A stretch of 64,000 nt of DNA from the NCBI GenBank assembly GCA_022841705.1, contig JALHQZ010000003.1:62001-126000 (forward strand), written 5' to 3'. This stretch comes from Pirellulales bacterium. Its GTDB lineage: Bacteria > Planctomycetota > Planctomycetia > Pirellulales > Lacipirellulaceae. The translations under genes and the position numbers were made by a program. Numbering within the stretch: position 1 is the stretch's first letter; each line of letters begins with the position of its first letter. The notes below the pieces were generated by a model. That model was not told where the DNA came from. It searched no databases and saw nothing but the letters and a program-made list of their open reading frames with translations. Below, in pieces: positions 8,708 through 16,940 of the stretch.

Positions 8708-9940
8708 TTATTGTACGGCCAGGTATTCCGCCAACTGCAACCGCTTGCCTTCGTGCTCGACATCAACGCTGAATTCAACCAAGATCTTCTTATGAATCTT
8801 CTGTCCTAGCTCTCGCACTTGCTGCAGTTGGACCAGCGACGCCTGCGAGCGCGGCAGCGAGCGCTCGAATCGGCGAATGGTGCTGATTGCTTTGCGCTGC
8901 AACCGCGTGAGGTATTCAATCTTGGCCGCCCGTTCCGCCTGCGCCCGATCGTCTCCGCCAGAACTTCCACCGAGGCTGCTGAGCTGACTTTTAATTCCTG
9001 GCAGTGCGGAGCGCGCGGCTTCCAGTTGCCGTTGAGCATTCGCAATCGCCCGCTCCGCGGAAGCCCCGGCCTTCATCACTTCGCTAGCGATAAATGCCTT
9101 CCGCCGTTCTTTGCCAATCTGATAGTAGGGCTTGATTCGCGCGCAGTGGCACTGCTCATCATTCATGCGAAAATCGATGTCAACGATGACCGATATAGCG
9201 CCCTTAGTCTGATACGAAGTCCGACTCTCCAGTGGTACTCTTTGGTCGCCATCGCTCGGGAAGAACACTAGCTCTGGCCCGGAAACACCTTTGATATCCA
9301 AAAAAGCGTTGCCTACCACCGGAAGCGGGGCAGTCGGAAAATCAATAATGGTATCGTCTTCAACCAAGCTAAGCGCAACTGGCTGCCTCTTCAGCGTCTC
9401 GCGGAGGCGTACAAGTTGCAGGGCGCCACCTTGATTGACAACGATGCGCGCGTTGCACAACTGAGCACCGATTCGCGTAGCCGACAGCGGAGTTGGTAGC
9501 AGATACAAGTGCTCGCCGCGCACTTGAAGTTCAGCAACCGGCTTGGTTTCGAAGTCCGCAGGTAGTGGGGCGGGCATCTCAGCTTCCGCTTCGCTCTGCC
9601 TCGTGCGAACGACTTTGATCCAGTACTTGGCAGACCTTTCGTCAGGCGTCGGGAAAACTTGGAAATTGTAATGTCCGTCGACGAGTGAGAAATCACTGTC
9701 AATCAGTATCCTGGCTTGCTCCTTGGCGATGTCGTCGAAGGGGCAAATCGCCAAACCCTGTGCTTGCTTTCCCGGCTCCGACTTGTACCCAACGAGAAAG
9801 CCCTTCCAATCGACGCTCGTTTCCGATCCCGCCGGAATCGGCAGAGGGGCAGCATCAAGATCGCGAGGAGCGATGCTGAACACCATCGCAGCCAATAACG
9901 TGGCTGCGGATATGGACACGAAGCTTCGCCGTCTGACCAT
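8708..9940 (-). CDS. Secreted coiled-coil protein, first gene of the GTPase cluster
   Basis: A 410-residue protein. The ATG at 9940 is chosen because it begins a typical signal peptide (MVRRRSFVSISAATLLAAMV), with probable cleavage after DLDAA; a frame starting at 9988 adds 16 residues that would spoil it. Residues about 35-270 look like beta-rich domains. Residues about 285-385 are a long charged helical region (AERAIANAQRQLEAARSALP; AKIEYLTRLQRKAISTIRRF). I recognise no family. It is the most upstream gene of the seven-gene minus-strand run, and the 206-base gap above it (9941-10146) should hold the operon promoter. Confidence 0.7.
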   Translation of the reverse strand: MVRRRSFVSISAATLLAAMVFSIAPRDLDAAPLPIPAGSETSVDWKGFLVGYKSEPGKQAQGLAICPFDDIAKEQARILIDSDFSLVDGHYNFQVFPTPDERSAKYWIKVVRTRQSEAEAEMPAPLPADFETKPVAELQVRGEHLYLLPTPLSATRIGAQLCNARIVVNQGGALQLVRLRETLKRQPVALSLVEDDTIIDFPTAPLPVVGNAFLDIKGVSGPELVFFPSDGDQRVPLESRTSYQTKGAISVIVDIDFRMNDEQCHCARIKPYYQIGKERRKAFIASEVMKAGASAERAIANAQRQLEAARSALPGIKSQLSSLGGSSGGDDRAQAERAAKIEYLTRLQRKAISTIRRFERSLPRSQASLVQLQQVRELGQKIHKKILVEFSVDVEHEGKRLQLAEYLAVQ

Positions 9941-10146
9941 GCTACCGGGCCTCCCCACCAGGCAACCATACCCGACCCATGTCGGCACCGACCATCCAGA
10001 ACAGAGTCTATGGTAGTTGCCGAATCACCGCGATTCAATGGCCGGCAACCCTTAAGTAACTGCGCTCGGCAGATCCACCGTTTACGGCGCCCGGCGGCGC
10101 CCAATTTCTAGATTCCCCTACACACTCCACATCATGAGGTCCCTTC

Positions 10147-10332
10147 ATGGACAACGGGTTAACCCCCGACCAACGATCTAGAGTCGATTCCTTCCTCGAC
10201 TTCCTCGCCCGCATGATCGCGGAGCGGCACGCTGGCCGGCACGGCCATTCTCAACCGGCGTCGCCGGTAGCAAAGTCACGCCACACCACAGGGCGTGCGA
10301 ATTCTTCACCCACTAAGAAGGAAGACGCGTGA
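10147..10332 (+). CDS. Small hypothetical protein, island gene 1
   Basis: A 61-residue frame beginning MDNGLTPDQRSRVDSFLDFL with a short amphipathic helix (FLDFLARMIAERHA), then a basic, Ser/Thr-rich tail. A GAGG sequence precedes the ATG by about 8 bases, a fair ribosome site for this genome. Its TGA overlaps the GTG start of the next small frame (GTGA), typical of coupled real genes. Function unknown. Position at the integrase side of the region suggests a mobile-element accessory protein. Confidence 0.5.
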   Translation: MDNGLTPDQRSRVDSFLDFLARMIAERHAGRHGHSQPASPVAKSRHTTGRANSSPTKKEDA

Positions 10333-10514
10333 GTACCGACGAACTCGAACTCCCCGCTTGGTACCAAGCGGGCATTGCGCTGATGGCCGAGCGCGTGAAG
10401 CTCGGCGTGAGCTCTCTCGACTTGGAACAGAACGGGCAGCGAGCGTCGCTGCCCAAGGTGTCGGCGTGGATCGTCTCAGGGAAGCTGCGGAGTCAGATCG
10501 GCCGAATGGCATAA
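10329..10514 (+). CDS. Small hypothetical protein, island gene 2 (GTG start)
   Basis: A 61-residue frame starting with GTG and overlapping the previous stop by 4 bases. It begins MSTDELELPAWYQAGIALMA and contains a second short helix (KVSAWIVSGKLRSQIGRMA). No family recognised; the size and two-helix character would suit a small DNA- or protein-binding factor, but this is a guess. The overlap with the upstream frame is the main support. Confidence 0.5.
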   Translation: MSTDELELPAWYQAGIALMAERVKLGVSSLDLEQNGQRASLPKVSAWIVSGKLRSQIGRMA

Positions 10515-10710
10515 GCAATTCTGCTGGAACAATTTCGCCGCCCGGCGCTCGGAACTAATGATCATCACCACGCGCTGCGGCTCATCGCCCGGTCCGACCA
10601 CTGAAGATGGAAACATGATGGGGGTCGGCGCTCATCCCGTACCCCTTTCTGGCCAGTTCACAAACCACGCCGAAAATCCAGCCTTTCTAGCCCTCCAACC
10701 GAGCTAAGAG

Positions 10711-10739
10711 CTAAATTTCCGCCCAAAACGCGGAATAAC
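10711..10739 (+). repeat. 29-base direct repeat, copy 1
   Basis: Starts CTAAATTTCCGCC and ends GCGGAATAAC. It matches the copy at 10916-10944 in 27 of 29 positions. The middle has CCGC and GCGG as an imperfect inverted pair around an A-rich centre, as an operator would. Confidence 0.8.
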
Positions 10740-10915
10740 TTAGGAGTGGCCGTGGTTAGAGTTTGGCCAATCGCCGTCGGTCTCGGACACCGGAACGCCC
10801 CGTAGATTTTTTCAGAATTTCCGCGGCATGGCCTCAAATGCAATTGCCAACGCCCCCTTCCAACTCGGAGAATCGCGAATAGCGACTGTGTTTGCTGTGA
10901 CCTGCGCCGCAGTTG

Positions 10916-10944
10916 CTAAATTTCCGCCAAAAACGCGGCATAAC
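10916..10944 (+). repeat. 29-base direct repeat, copy 2
   Basis: Second copy, 205 bases after the first and 29 bases before the ATG at 10974. Its position fits a binding site or promoter element for that gene. Confidence 0.8.
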
Positions 10945-10973
10945 AATCTGTCCCCCGATTAGCTTTCGAGACC

Positions 10974-12077
10974 ATGAGCGAACAGCCCGCTAGACTTAAC
11001 TTCCCAACCGCATCGCTTACAGAGAACAACCATGAGTTGCTAGCCAAGCTACGCAAAGATCCTCGCATTAAGACGGGGCTATTCCTCGCGCTGCCGACAA
11101 AGTTAATCAACGCGATCGAACGAAACCTAGGCGACAAACTTCCCGCTGAGGATTTGCAATTCGAACAAAAGGCAAGCTCGGTACTTATCGGTCAGCAGAT
11201 CGGCTGGTGGCGCGGCAATTTTATCACGTCGGCCTACTTTGGCGAGCCTCCCAGCAACGTTCTGCCGCTTGACACGTGGCGTCGTCCCGGTGTTCCGGAG
11301 CAGGACATTGAACTCGCCCGCATAGCCTTGGAGTCGTCGCAAGCGGACCGCGATCGTATCCGGACAGCGCTAGTCGCTTATGTCGGATGGTTGACAACGA
11401 ATCCGGACTTTATCAGCGAACATGATGCACTGGTGAAAAAGCATCAAGCACGCATTTCCGCTGATGGATTCCCACTCCTGGGCAACTTCAACGTCGCCGC
11501 CGTAGCGGGACAACCTCCTGCTAAAAAAGGGCCCAAGATCGGCAGAGTTATCGGCAATAAGGTGCTGACCTATCTATCAGACTTCGAAGCGTTCCTCGTA
11601 CGCTGGCGTCTCCAAGGACTCAACGCGCCCTACACTCCGGAACCGCTGGGGCCGCAGTTCCCCGTGCTCGATCCGCAGCGAATGTCAAATCACATGGCGG
11701 CTGGGGGACGCACGCTCTATTTTCCGGATACGCTTCCCACTCCAGGGCGAGATGATTTGCGCGACTTGGTTGAGCAATCGCTGGGCCGGCATTCGGCGAA
11801 CCCGCCAGAACACCTGCAAGGCTGGACCAAAATCATCGCCGGCGACACGATGTCGAAGAATCAGCTTCCGCGCTACGCCCGGATCGCGCGGCTGCAGCTC
11901 TACTGGACCGCATTGCACTTTCGGTACAAAAAACAACTCCAACGCTCGAAGGGAAAGCTGATAGTCGCGTTCGCCGAGTACTACCACTTGAGCGACGACG
12001 CTATAAAAAACGATCTCACCCTGATCGACGAACGAATGAACGGCAATTGGCCACGACCTTACGCAATCGGTTCGTGA
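10974..12077 (+). CDS. Hypothetical protein of the tRNA-Ser island
   Basis: A 367-residue protein beginning MSEQPARLNFPTASLTENNH. It is soluble, with no signal or membrane segment. The C-terminal third is helical and basic (ARIARLQLYWTALHFRYKKQ). The middle contains KKGPKIGRVIGNKVLTYLSD. I recognise no family or catalytic motif. It is flanked by repeat copy 2 upstream and the duplicated HTH/RNA unit downstream, and lies inside the presumed integrase-borne segment. It might be cargo or a replication/maintenance protein; no function is assigned. Confidence 0.75.
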   Translation: MSEQPARLNFPTASLTENNHELLAKLRKDPRIKTGLFLALPTKLINAIERNLGDKLPAEDLQFEQKASSVLIGQQIGWWRGNFITSAYFGEPPSNVLPLDTWRRPGVPEQDIELARIALESSQADRDRIRTALVAYVGWLTTNPDFISEHDALVKKHQARISADGFPLLGNFNVAAVAGQPPAKKGPKIGRVIGNKVLTYLSDFEAFLVRWRLQGLNAPYTPEPLGPQFPVLDPQRMSNHMAAGGRTLYFPDTLPTPGRDDLRDLVEQSLGRHSANPPEHLQGWTKIIAGDTMSKNQLPRYARIARLQLYWTALHFRYKKQLQRSKGKLIVAFAEYYHLSDDAIKNDLTLIDERMNGNWPRPYAIGS

Positions 12078-12177
12078 TTCGCGCCCCGAGCTGCTAATTG
12101 ATCACGGCTCCACGCCCCGCTATTAACGCGGCCATCTTGATGATTTGCGGCATTTCTTCGGTTTCTCCGAGCCGCTG

Positions 12178-12272
12178 AAAAAGGGAGAGCGAAGGCCAAC
12201 GCTCTCCCTGTAGCTCCTCGCGCCAAACCGGTCTGCTGACCCTCGTCAGAAGCACGGCCGCCTCTGAGCTAC
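12178..12272 (-). ncRNA. Candidate small structured RNA, copy 1, ending in an intrinsic terminator
   Basis: On the minus strand a 7-bp stem closes between 12272-12266 (GTAGCTC) and 12216-12210 (GAGCTAC). It encloses a CTGAC/GTCAG hairpin with a GAGG loop. Next comes a 9-bp stem (12208-12200 with 12191-12183, loop of 8) followed by five T. The whole ~95-base unit recurs at 12492-12586. Identity as an RNA is inferred from stems and terminator. The 5' end and promoter are unknown. On the plus strand the same bases could act as a leader of the HTH gene. Confidence 0.45.
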
Positions 12273-12491
12273 CTACCGACTTCGCGAACAGTAGCACGTT
12301 ACTCCATGAACACAACAAATCCAACCCCGCTTTCAATCGCCGATTTATTGGCAGCGATTGGGCGATCTACCGCAACGACTTATCGCTTGCTCACCAATGA
12401 TCGAGCGCCGCAATTTCAACCTGTTGGTCGAAATCATCGCGCCCATGATGCCCGCAACCACATTGGCTGCCACAGCAAAAAACGTCAAGCG
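12178..12491. repeat. Tandem duplication, unit 1 (314-base period)
   Basis: Hairpin, closing stem and HTH start codon all recur exactly 314 bases downstream (for example 12183 to 12497 and ATG 12306 to 12620). The first ~120 bases are over 90 percent alike; the coding part has diverged further. Confidence 0.85.
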
Positions 12492-12500
12492 AAAAAGGTA
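12306..12500 (+). pseudogene. Frameshifted copy of the excisionase-like HTH gene
   Basis: Begins MNTTNPTPLSIADLLAAIG and keeps the helix-turn-helix core (TATTYRLLTNDR), parallel to the intact copy at 12620. Beyond the HTH, one extra base relative to that copy moves the conserved MPATTLAATA stretch (IPATALAATT in the intact gene) into another frame, where it runs to a TAG near 12499. In the original frame the peptide turns into unrelated sequence. I therefore call it a decayed duplicate. Confidence 0.65.
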
Positions 12501-12586
12501 GAGCGAAGGCCAACGCTCTCCCTGTAGTTCCTCGCGCCAAACCGGTCTGCTGACCCTCGTCAGAAGCACGGCCGCCTCTGAGCTAC
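12492..12586 (-). ncRNA. Candidate small structured RNA, copy 2 (weakened)
   Basis: Same layout as copy 1. The closing stem pairs 12586-12580 with 12530-12524 but has one C-A mismatch. The terminator stem (12522-12514 with 12505-12497) also has one mismatch before a run of five T. It is thus a less stable version next to the intact HTH gene. Confidence 0.35.
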
Positions 12587-12619
12587 CTCCCGACTACGCG
12601 AACAGGAGCGCGATATTTC

Positions 12620-12865
12620 ATGAACACAACACTTCCCACCCTACTTTCCATCCCCGAGTTTTCAGCAGCGAGCGGGATATCCACCGCAACGATTTATCGG
12701 CTGCTTGCCAATGACCGACTGCCGCGTTGGCAACCCGGTGGACCACGCACGAGCATTCGAATTCCCGCAACTGCACTGGCCGCCACCACGTCAGCCCCCA
12801 CGGGTTCAACAACGGCCACTAGCCAACGACTTTCTGGGCGGCGCCCGAAGTGGCAGATCAACTAA
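12620..12865 (+). CDS. Excisionase/AlpA-like helix-turn-helix protein
   Basis: An 81-residue protein. Residues about 8-45 (LSIPEFSAASGISTATIYRL, then LANDRLPRWQPGG) form a MerR/AlpA-type winged-helix motif of the kind found in phage and island excisionases: the helix-turn-helix chooses the site and the R-x-x-W-x-P-G turn starts the wing. A basic Thr/Ala-rich tail follows. It lies 51 bases upstream of the integrase on the same strand, the usual excisionase-integrase order. A degenerate copy precedes it in tandem. Function as directionality factor is inferred from family and position. Confidence 0.7.
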   Translation: MNTTLPTLLSIPEFSAASGISTATIYRLLANDRLPRWQPGGPRTSIRIPATALAATTSAPTGSTTATSQRLSGRRPKWQIN

Positions 12866-12916
12866 CCGACCGCCGCCGTTAGCGGCGGCGTATTCCCCAT
12901 CAATAATTATTCGACG

Positions 12917-14167
12917 ATGACATTACCTCCCACACACTTCAAATGGAAACTGTTTGAGCGAAAGGGCGTCTACTACGCCGACGGTCGCGGCAACCGGCCT
13001 AACGCAGGCAAACACTCGCTGGGGACGAGAAATCGCGCTGAAGCAGAACAATTGCTGCTGCGGCTCGATCGGCGGCGAGCGGAAGATCTCAATCTCATCG
13101 TCTCTTCTGCGCGGAAACGCGATGAAACTGAGCGGCTAACATTGGCTGCTGGCCGAGCGCTTTACGAAGCTCGTTTGCAGCTACCAGCCATCGCCGGCGG
13201 CGTTCGACCCGCAACCTTCAAACGGTACCGAACGATCTTCGACAAGTTCCTGGAGTTTGCGCCACAGATCGGCGTCGAAAACTGGAATGAGCTCACTAAA
13301 CAAGCACTCGAACTCTATGCCAAGCACCTTACCAAGAACAAGTACAAACCCAAAACAATTTTCTGCGAGCTCGTCGTCATTAAACAAACGCAGCATTGGC
13401 TCATTGATGAAGGCCACTTGTTCGGCGTTACCCCGGTGCTGCTCCGGATGTATCGGCCACAGGGTCAGCCCGCTTATTGCTGGCGACCGGAAGAAGTCGA
13501 CGCCATCCTCGCGCATTGCTTGCAGCAGCCAGACTTAAAGTGGCTGCATGATGTGCTTTTAACACTCGCCTGCACGGGACTTCGAATTTCCGAAGCGGTC
13601 GGATTGCGATGGACCGACATTGATCTTACGCAGGACCTTTTGAAGCTGACGGATGAATCGGGATTCGCTGCCGATTCAAACGATACCCGGCACTTAAAAA
13701 GTGGCCGCAGCCGAATACTGGCGCTACACCCCGAACTCAAAAAACTGTTCAGCACCAAAGCTCGTCGTGGACGTTTTGTTTTCGCGGGGCCGCGGGGCGG
13801 CCGACTGAATGCGGACACGGTGCGGCGGACTCTCGTTCGCGAAGTTCTCACCCCGCTGGCGGACCGATTTCCAACGCCTGAAGGGGGGCGTGGCTTTCGC
13901 GATGGGCGCCTCCACAGCTTCCGGCACTACTTCTGTTCGATGTCGGCCAATGCTGGGGTCCCCGAACAAATCATGATGGACTGGCTGGGCCACGCCGACA
14001 GCGCGATGGTCCGAATCTATTACCATCTGCATAACGATGAATCACGCCGCCAGATGGCCTCGATCAACTTTACCGGCGTCAGTCGCGGATTGTCCGGCGA
14101 CGGTCAAACAGAGTTGGAACCGTTAGTGGAGGACGCCGCCGACCTGCGGAAGCAACCGCTCGATTGA
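12917..14167 (+). CDS. Tyrosine recombinase / integrase of the tRNA-Ser island
   Basis: A 416-residue protein, full length for a phage-type integrase. An N-terminal arm-binding-like part (about 10-60) is followed by a SAM-like core-binding domain (about 75-180). The catalytic domain shows the first Arg in [13 protein letters not shown], the HSFRH box, LGHADS and the nucleophile-region VRIYYHL. All expected residues (R, H-x-x-R, H, Y) appear present, so it should be active. It ends 103 bases from the 3' end of tRNA-Ser, which points to that tRNA gene as the attachment site. Confidence 0.92.
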   Translation: MTLPPTHFKWKLFERKGVYYADGRGNRPNAGKHSLGTRNRAEAEQLLLRLDRRRAEDLNLIVSSARKRDETERLTLAAGRALYEARLQLPAIAGGVRPATFKRYRTIFDKFLEFAPQIGVENWNELTKQALELYAKHLTKNKYKPKTIFCELVVIKQTQHWLIDEGHLFGVTPVLLRMYRPQGQPAYCWRPEEVDAILAHCLQQPDLKWLHDVLLTLACTGLRISEAVGLRWTDIDLTQDLLKLTDESGFAADSNDTRHLKSGRSRILALHPELKKLFSTKARRGRFVFAGPRGGRLNADTVRRTLVREVLTPLADRFPTPEGGRGFRDGRLHSFRHYFCSMSANAGVPEQIMMDWLGHADSAMVRIYYHLHNDESRRQMASINFTGVSRGLSGDGQTELEPLVEDAADLRKQPLD

Positions 14168-14185
14168 CCCGATTTTGTCCCACTT

Positions 14186-14207
14186 TTGTCCCAGTCGCCT
14201 GGGACAA
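14186..14207. other. Hairpin between integrase and tRNA-Ser
   Basis: TTGTCCCAG and CTGGGACAA form a perfect 9-bp stem with a TCGC loop, 18 bases after the integrase stop. The left half also repeats directly just upstream (TTTTGTCCCAC). It has no T-run, so it may be an integrase-binding arm site or a weak terminator. Confidence 0.5.
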
Positions 14208-14269
14208 GAAATTGGCAAAGTCGCAACTTGCTGACAGATAATGACTTACGACGAGGCAAAAACTTGGAA

Positions 14270-14356
14270 CGGAGAGGACAGGATTCGAACCTGCGGAACA
14301 CTTACGCGTTCACCGATTTAGCAAACCGGCGCATTCGACCACTCTGCCACCTCTCC
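14270..14356 (-). tRNA. tRNA-Ser (anticodon GCT)
   Basis: The minus strand reads a 7-bp acceptor stem (GGAGAGG/CCTCTCC), a D-arm, and an anticodon stem CCGGT/ATCGG with loop TTGCTAA, anticodon GCT at 14322-14320. A long variable arm typical of serine tRNA and a GGTTCGAATCC T-arm follow. Discriminator base G is at 14270; CCA is not encoded. Its 3' end faces the integrase. Confidence 0.97.
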
Positions 14357-14423
14357 AAGAATCACTGCGGCTCGGTGTGGTCACCGAAGTCTTAATTATG
14401 GCCCCGCAATTGCCCCCCGGCAA

Positions 14424-14444
14424 GGGGAGCGAAACCCGCTCCCC
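14424..14444 (-). terminator. Possible terminator hairpin after hppA
   Basis: A GC-rich 8-bp stem (GGGGAGCG/CGCTCCCC, 5-base loop) lies 28 bases past the hppA stop. The T-run is short, so it is a weak candidate. Confidence 0.35.
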
Positions 14445-14471
14445 CAACTGACATTGAGAGTTCATGTCCAC

Positions 14472-16940
14472 TTAGTCCGTGACGCGCATCTTGTAGAAGC
14501 TGCGGTACACAAACGTGAGGCCCGCCGCCAAGAGCAAGGCGCCCATCCACAGCCGTTGGCCCACCGGCATTTCGATGGCAAGTTCCACCGCCAGCAACCC
14601 AAACAGCGTGGTGAACTTAATCACCGGGTTTAGCGCCACGCTCGAAGTGTCTTTGAACGGGTCGCCCACGGTGTCACCCACCACAGTGGCGGCGTGCAGT
14701 TCGGTTCCTTTTTGCTTCAGCTCCACTTCGACAATCTTCTTGGCGTTATCCCATGCGCCGCCGGCGTTCGCCATGAAGATCGCTTGATAGAGACCAAAGA
14801 TCGCGATCGAAATCAAATAGCCGATGAAGAAATACTCATCCATCAGCGCGAAGCTTAAGGTCAAGAAGAACATCGCCAGGAAGATGTTAAACATCCCCCT
14901 CTGGGCATACTGCGTGCAGATAGCAACCACCTTGGTGGTGTCCTCAGTGCTCGCTTTGGCGCCCGGCGTATTGTCGAGCTTCATGTTCTTCTTGATGTAC
15001 TCGACCGCGCGGTAGGCGCCGGCGGTTACCGCTTGAATGGAAGCGCCCGTGAACCAATAGATTACGGCCCCGCCGAGAATCAGCCCCAGCATGAAAGGCG
15101 GATGGAGGATCGATAGCAGCCCGCTGACTTGTTCGAGCCCCGCGGTCAGCGGCAGTTCACCAACTTCGGCCAGCTTTTCGGCCAGAAGAAAGATGATCGA
15201 AAAGATCAGCGTCGTCGCGCCGACCACGGCCGTGCCGATGAGCACCGGCTTCGCCGTCGCTTTGAAGGTGTTGCCCGCGCCATCGTTCGCTTCAAGCGCG
15301 TGCTTCGCTTTTTCCATCTGCGGGCGGAAGCCGAAGTCGCGTTCGATTTCTTGGTCCACATCCTTGAGTGACGTGATCATCGACAGTTCGAACACGCTTT
15401 GGGCATTGTCGGCGACCGGGCCGTAGGAGTCGACCGCAATCGTCACCGGGCCCATCCCCAAGAAGCCGAAAGCGACCAGGCCGAATGCGAACACGGCCGG
15501 GGCGAGCATCAAGTTGCCGAGGCCTTGCATGCTCACGTAGTAGCTCACCGCCATCAAGCCGACGATCGACAGTCCCAACCAAAAGGCGCTAAAGTTGCCA
15601 GCCGTCAAACCGGAGAGAATGTTGAGCGACGCCCCCCCTTCCCGCGAGCAGCCGACCACTTCTTGCACGTGCCGGCTCTTGGTCGAAGTGAAAATCTTAA
15701 CCAATTCTGGAATGATCGCCCCGGCCAACGTGCCGCAGGTGATGATCGTCGAGAGTTTCCACCACAGCGTGTTGTCGCCGTTGAGATTGGGAATCAGCAA
15801 GTAAGACATGCCATAGGTCACCGCGACCGAAATCAGCGAGGTGAGCCACACCACCACGGTCAGCGGATGTTCATAATCGAACTCGTCCGCGTGCTCGTAC
15901 TTGGCCCGGGCCCACGTTTGGTTGATGATGTAAGCCCCGATGCTGGCGACAATCATCATCACCCGCATCATGAACAGCCACACGAGCAGCGAAACCTGCG
16001 CCGACTCGTTGGCCGAGCCATCGGCATTCTTTACTGCCAGCAGAATGAACGTGATGAGCGCGACGCCCGTCACGCCGTATGTTTCAAACCCGTCAGCCGT
16101 CGGGCCGACTGAGTCCCCCGCATTATCCCCCGTGCAGTCGGCGATCACGCCGGGATTCCGCGCATCATCCTCATCAATCTTGAAGACGATCTTCATCAGG
16201 TCGGCGCCGATGTCGGCAATCTTGGTGAAGATCCCCCCCGCAATCCGCAGCGCGGAAGCCGCGAGCGATTCGCCAATCGCAAACCCGATGAAGCAGGGCC
16301 CCGCCAAGTCGCGCGGCACAAACAGCAAAATCCCCAGCATGATCGCCAGCTCGACACTAATCAGCAGCGCGCCGATGCTGATCCCCGCTTGCAGCGGAAT
16401 CGCGTACACCGGGTACGGTTTGCCCTTGAGACTGGCGAATGCGGCCCGCGAGTTGGCGAACGTGTTCACGCGAATGCCGAACCACGCCACGCCGTAACTG
16501 CCGGCGATGCCGACCAAGCTGAAGGCCAGAATCGTGAGGACTTTATACGTGGGGAACGCCAGCAGGTACTTGAAGTACCACACCATCACGGCGCCAATAA
16601 ACAGTTGCAATAGCAGAATGAACTTGCCTTGGCTGAAGAGGTAGGTCTTGCAGGTGCCGTAGATCAGCTCGCTTACTTCGAGCATCGAGCGATGCACCGG
16701 CGCGTCGCGCAGCTGCTTGTAGATCGCCAGGCCAAACGCCATGCCGAGCGCGCACACCACCAGCCCGCCCAACAGCCAAGTCCGGCCGTTGATGCCGACG
16801 AAACTGACCGAGCTGATATCGGGCAGCACAAGATCCGCTTCACTCGCCAGCGTTGAGGAAGCGGTGAGCAGCGCAGCCAAGAAAGCGCCGCAGCGCGTGA
16901 CAAGTTGAGTTACCGACCGAGCACCAACAAAATCAGCCAT
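14472..16940 (-). CDS. hppA: Membrane-bound proton-translocating pyrophosphatase, K+-independent type
   Basis: An 822-residue polytopic protein with an extra N-terminal signal-like segment and about 16 membrane helices. It couples hydrolysis of pyrophosphate to ion pumping. The active-site region is recognisable: DIGADLMKIVFKIDEDDARN followed by NPGVIADCTGDNAGDSVGPT and ETYG, with the acidic residues that hold Mg-PPi. The sequence GNTFKATAK has Lys where K+-dependent enzymes have Ala, which by family knowledge marks the K+-independent, H+-pumping class. It is a single gene downstream of the tRNA-Ser; a foldback spacer of 673 bases lies upstream. Confidence 0.95.
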   Translation of the reverse strand: MADFVGARSVTQLVTRCGAFLAALLTASSTLASEADLVLPDISSVSFVGINGRTWLLGGLVVCALGMAFGLAIYKQLRDAPVHRSMLEVSELIYGTCKTYLFSQGKFILLLQLFIGAVMVWYFKYLLAFPTYKVLTILAFSLVGIAGSYGVAWFGIRVNTFANSRAAFASLKGKPYPVYAIPLQAGISIGALLISVELAIMLGILLFVPRDLAGPCFIGFAIGESLAASALRIAGGIFTKIADIGADLMKIVFKIDEDDARNPGVIADCTGDNAGDSVGPTADGFETYGVTGVALITFILLAVKNADGSANESAQVSLLVWLFMMRVMMIVASIGAYIINQTWARAKYEHADEFDYEHPLTVVVWLTSLISVAVTYGMSYLLIPNLNGDNTLWWKLSTIITCGTLAGAIIPELVKIFTSTKSRHVQEVVGCSREGGASLNILSGLTAGNFSAFWLGLSIVGLMAVSYYVSMQGLGNLMLAPAVFAFGLVAFGFLGMGPVTIAVDSYGPVADNAQSVFELSMITSLKDVDQEIERDFGFRPQMEKAKHALEANDGAGNTFKATAKPVLIGTAVVGATTLIFSIIFLLAEKLAEVGELPLTAGLEQVSGLLSILHPPFMLGLILGGAVIYWFTGASIQAVTAGAYRAVEYIKKNMKLDNTPGAKASTEDTTKVVAICTQYAQRGMFNIFLAMFFLTLSFALMDEYFFIGYLISIAIFGLYQAIFMANAGGAWDNAKKIVEVELKQKGTELHAATVVGDTVGDPFKDTSSVALNPVIKFTTLFGLLAVELAIEMPVGQRLWMGALLLAAGLTFVYRSFYKMRVTD

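Larger units (their letters stand above)
10515..10973. other. 459-base spacer with a repeated 29-base motif
   Basis: No convincing gene. The spacer carries two near-identical 29-base copies of one motif at 10711-10739 and 10916-10944, annotated separately, the second ending just before the next gene. Nothing else was recognised. Confidence 0.6.

Noticed and set aside
12094..12336. 80-residue minus-strand frame sharing a peptide with one at 12345-12569
   Set aside because: The shared peptide lies exactly on the duplicated DNA unit with RNA-like stems and a terminator; a coding role is less likely, though not excluded.
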